A stretch of DNA of 5,969 nucleotides from Anaerolineales bacterium UBA877 (lineage in GTDB: Bacteria > Chloroflexota > Anaerolineae > Anaerolineales > Villigracilaceae): assembly GCA_002294405.1 (NCBI GenBank), contig DBFP01000048.1:1-5969 (forward strand). The letters are read 5' to 3'. The position numbers and the translations under genes are program-made. Below are positions 4,256 through 5,969 of the stretch, piece after piece. Below the pieces are notes generated by a model. The model did not search any database. It saw nothing but the letters and a program-made list of their open reading frames with translations, and had not been told where the DNA came from. How positions within the stretch are numbered: position 1 is the first letter of the stretch; every line of letters begins with the position of its first letter.

Positions 4256-5929
4256 ATGAAACTCCAACCTCACTACCGCATTTGGATTGCCATTACCGTT
4301 CTGATCATGTCAATCCTGGCATGCATCGGTCCAACTCCCGTACAGCCGGTGGTCCCCACTCCGGCATCTCCAGAACAGCCAACACCCGTCTCTCCAAATC
4401 CGACACCCTCAAGTAATGGTCAAACCTCGAGATCCAGGGCTGATTTGATCAGTGCCACGGTTCAAATCTATGGACTACAGAAAAAAGACGGGAAATTGAC
4501 TCCGATTTATTCCGGCTCGGGAACCATTATCAGCTCCACGGGTCTTATCCTGACCAATGCACATGTTGCCAGCCCGGCTGCAAGAGGCGAGCCGGATGCT
4601 GAACCCGATGCACTGGCTGTGGCTCTAATGGACCAGGAAGATAAACCCCCCGTCTTCCTTTATTTTGCCAAAGTAAAGGCTGTGGACGGATATATGGACC
4701 TGGCAGTCATCCAGCTGACGACCACCCTGGATGGGACTTCAGTGGATCCAAACAGCCTGAATCTCCCCTATGTTGAATTGGGAAATTCTGATGGGCTGCA
4801 CGTCGGCGATCATCTCAATGTCTTCGGCTTTCCCGGGATCGGTGGTGACACTATCACCTTCACGGATGGCAGTGTATCCGGTTTTACTGCCCAGGAAGGC
4901 CTCGGAGACCGCGCCTGGATCAAGACCAATGCAGGCATAGCAGGTGGCAATTCCGGTGGGCTGGCTGCTAATGATGCGGGCTTCATCATTGGAATTCCAA
5001 CCATTGCCTCAGCAGGTGCCGCGGGGGATATCACGGATTGCCGGGTGATTCAGGACACCAATGGCGATGGAATCGTGGACAAGAATGATACCTGCATCCC
5101 AATCGGTGAGTTCATCAATGGCTTGCGCCCGATCAATTTAGCATTACCTCTCATCAAGGCTGCACAGTCAGGTCTGGCATACGCCAGTCCCTTTGATCAA
5201 TCAAATCAATCCAGCTCCCAGGGAAGCGGCAGCGAAACATTCAGTTCCATTACCTGGTATTCCGCCACTGGCGGATCGGATTGCAAGGTTAAAGATCCGG
5301 TCAATTCCTTCCCTTCGGGTACTTCGGCGATGGCAGGTGTATTCAATTTTAGCGGCATGACTGACGGAGAACCATGGGCGGAAAAATGGTTGGTTGACGG
5401 TCAGGAACTATACAGCACCACGGACAAGCCAGCTCAATGGGGTTCCGGTAGCGAAGGAAAAACTTACACCTGCCTGTTCAGCAGCCAGTCGGGCATGCCC
5501 GAGGGTAATTATCATGTCGAACTGTATGCAGGGACGCACCTCCAGTTGATGACCCAATCGGATGTTGTGGTTGGGGGAGGCAGTGGTCCTGGACCAAATC
5601 CGCAGCCCGACCAGGGGGTGGTGACGGTGTACGGTCAAATCGTGGATGGTGATACGGGGAACCCCCTGCCAGGCGCGCAAGTATTCGTGCTTGTTCCAGG
5701 TAAAACTTTCGCCCAATGGAAGACCGACAATTTTGCGGATGCAGATATTTTCACCTCCGCCAAAACAGACAACCAGGGAAATTACACTCTGCCAGACAAA
5801 TTGGCGCTTAATGTCGAATATACATTCATCGTGTTCATGAAAGATTACAAGATCACCTATGGTGATGGCCTGGTCTGGACTGACAAAGACCCGGTTAATT
5901 ATCCCATGAATGTAAAACTTACCAAATAA
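4256..5929 (+). CDS. Lipoprotein serine protease with trypsin-like, Ig-like and carboxypeptidase-regulatory-like domains
   Basis: This is a secreted protease of 557 residues tethered by a lipid. The signal peptide ends in SILAC with the lipobox cysteine C23, followed by a Pro/Thr-rich linker (about 26-55). A trypsin-like domain spans about 62-310, with the catalytic triad H103 (LTNAHV), D148 (MDLAVI) and S233 (GGNSGG), all intact, as in HtrA-type proteases but with no PDZ domain. An insertion between C262 and C280 holds an EF-hand-type calcium loop, DTNGDGIVDKND (267-278). A beta-sandwich domain with a cysteine pair (C343, C406) covers about 326-440. A Gly/Pro linker then leads to a carboxypeptidase-regulatory-like beta domain (about 455-557, starting TVYGQIVDGDTGNPLPGA). 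The start at 4256 is chosen for GGAG 6 nt upstream and a normal signal peptide. An ATG at 4244, overlapping the previous stop (TAATG), would add four residues and has no clear ribosome binding site. The substrate is unknown. Confidence 0.88.
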   Translation: MKLQPHYRIWIAITVLIMSILACIGPTPVQPVVPTPASPEQPTPVSPNPTPSSNGQTSRSRADLISATVQIYGLQKKDGKLTPIYSGSGTIISSTGLILTNAHVASPAARGEPDAEPDALAVALMDQEDKPPVFLYFAKVKAVDGYMDLAVIQLTTTLDGTSVDPNSLNLPYVELGNSDGLHVGDHLNVFGFPGIGGDTITFTDGSVSGFTAQEGLGDRAWIKTNAGIAGGNSGGLAANDAGFIIGIPTIASAGAAGDITDCRVIQDTNGDGIVDKNDTCIPIGEFINGLRPINLALPLIKAAQSGLAYASPFDQSNQSSSQGSGSETFSSITWYSATGGSDCKVKDPVNSFPSGTSAMAGVFNFSGMTDGEPWAEKWLVDGQELYSTTDKPAQWGSGSEGKTYTCLFSSQSGMPEGNYHVELYAGTHLQLMTQSDVVVGGGSGPGPNPQPDQGVVTVYGQIVDGDTGNPLPGAQVFVLVPGKTFAQWKTDNFADADIFTSAKTDNQGNYTLPDKLALNVEYTFIVFMKDYKITYGDGLVWTDKDPVNYPMNVKLTK

Positions 5930-5951
5930 CCTGGTTGGGATCCAATCAAGA

Positions 5952-5968
5952 AGAAACGACCAGTTTCT
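5952..5968. terminator. Possible start of a terminator hairpin cut by the window edge
   Basis: AGAAAC-GACCA-GTTTCT is a perfect 6-bp inverted repeat 22 nt after the protease stop. Alternatively, CAG-TTT-CTG (5961-5969) could be the tip of a longer stem whose right arm lies beyond the window. No T-run is visible because the sequence ends here, so termination is only a guess. Confidence 0.35.
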
Positions 5969-5969
5969 G

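Overview
The window most likely comes from an anaerobic bacterium of the Chloroflexota (Anaerolineae-like). This is inferred from the proline/threonine-rich linker behind the lipobox of the secreted protease, the zinc-ribbon plus PrsW-like membrane protein, and the kind of gene neighbourhood. No rRNA or marker gene is present to prove it. Every gene in the window looks intact except one cut by the left edge. I see no tRNA, rRNA, CRISPR array, insertion sequence or phage gene.

Left part (1-2546, all on the minus strand): a compact metal/metalloid methylation operon, read right to left as arsR, arsM, hgcA, hgcB and then the start of an unknown gene. HgcA is the membrane-bound corrinoid protein and HgcB the two-cluster ferredoxin that together convert Hg(II) to methylmercury. 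Both carry the diagnostic family signatures: NVWCAAGK in HgcA, and CMECGAC plus a downstream GVGC in HgcB. ArsM is a SAM-dependent arsenite methyltransferase with its three conserved cysteines. ArsR is a small winged-helix repressor. Gaps between the genes are 65, 33, 13 and 4 nt, and I see no terminator between them. A consensus promoter (TTGACA, 16 nt, TATAAT) lies just upstream of arsR. It is overlaid by two copies of an ATAGAT-N4-ATCTAT-type operator 26 bp apart, one in the -10/-35 spacer and one over the expected transcription start. The simplest reading is a metalloid-derepressed operon that puts arsenic methylation and mercury methylation under one switch.

Middle (2547-2714): a divergent intergenic region with the arsR promoter on one side and a probable promoter for the plus-strand genes on the other.

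Right part (2715-5929, plus strand): a three-gene cell-envelope operon. It encodes an N-terminal zinc-ribbon/PrsW-like polytopic membrane protein that lacks several expected catalytic residues, a single-pass membrane-anchored protein of unknown function, and a multidomain lipoprotein with a trypsin-like serine protease domain. The genes are separated by 9 nt or nearly abut, so they are probably co-transcribed. A functional link between this operon and the methylation operon is not evident beyond the shared divergent promoter region.
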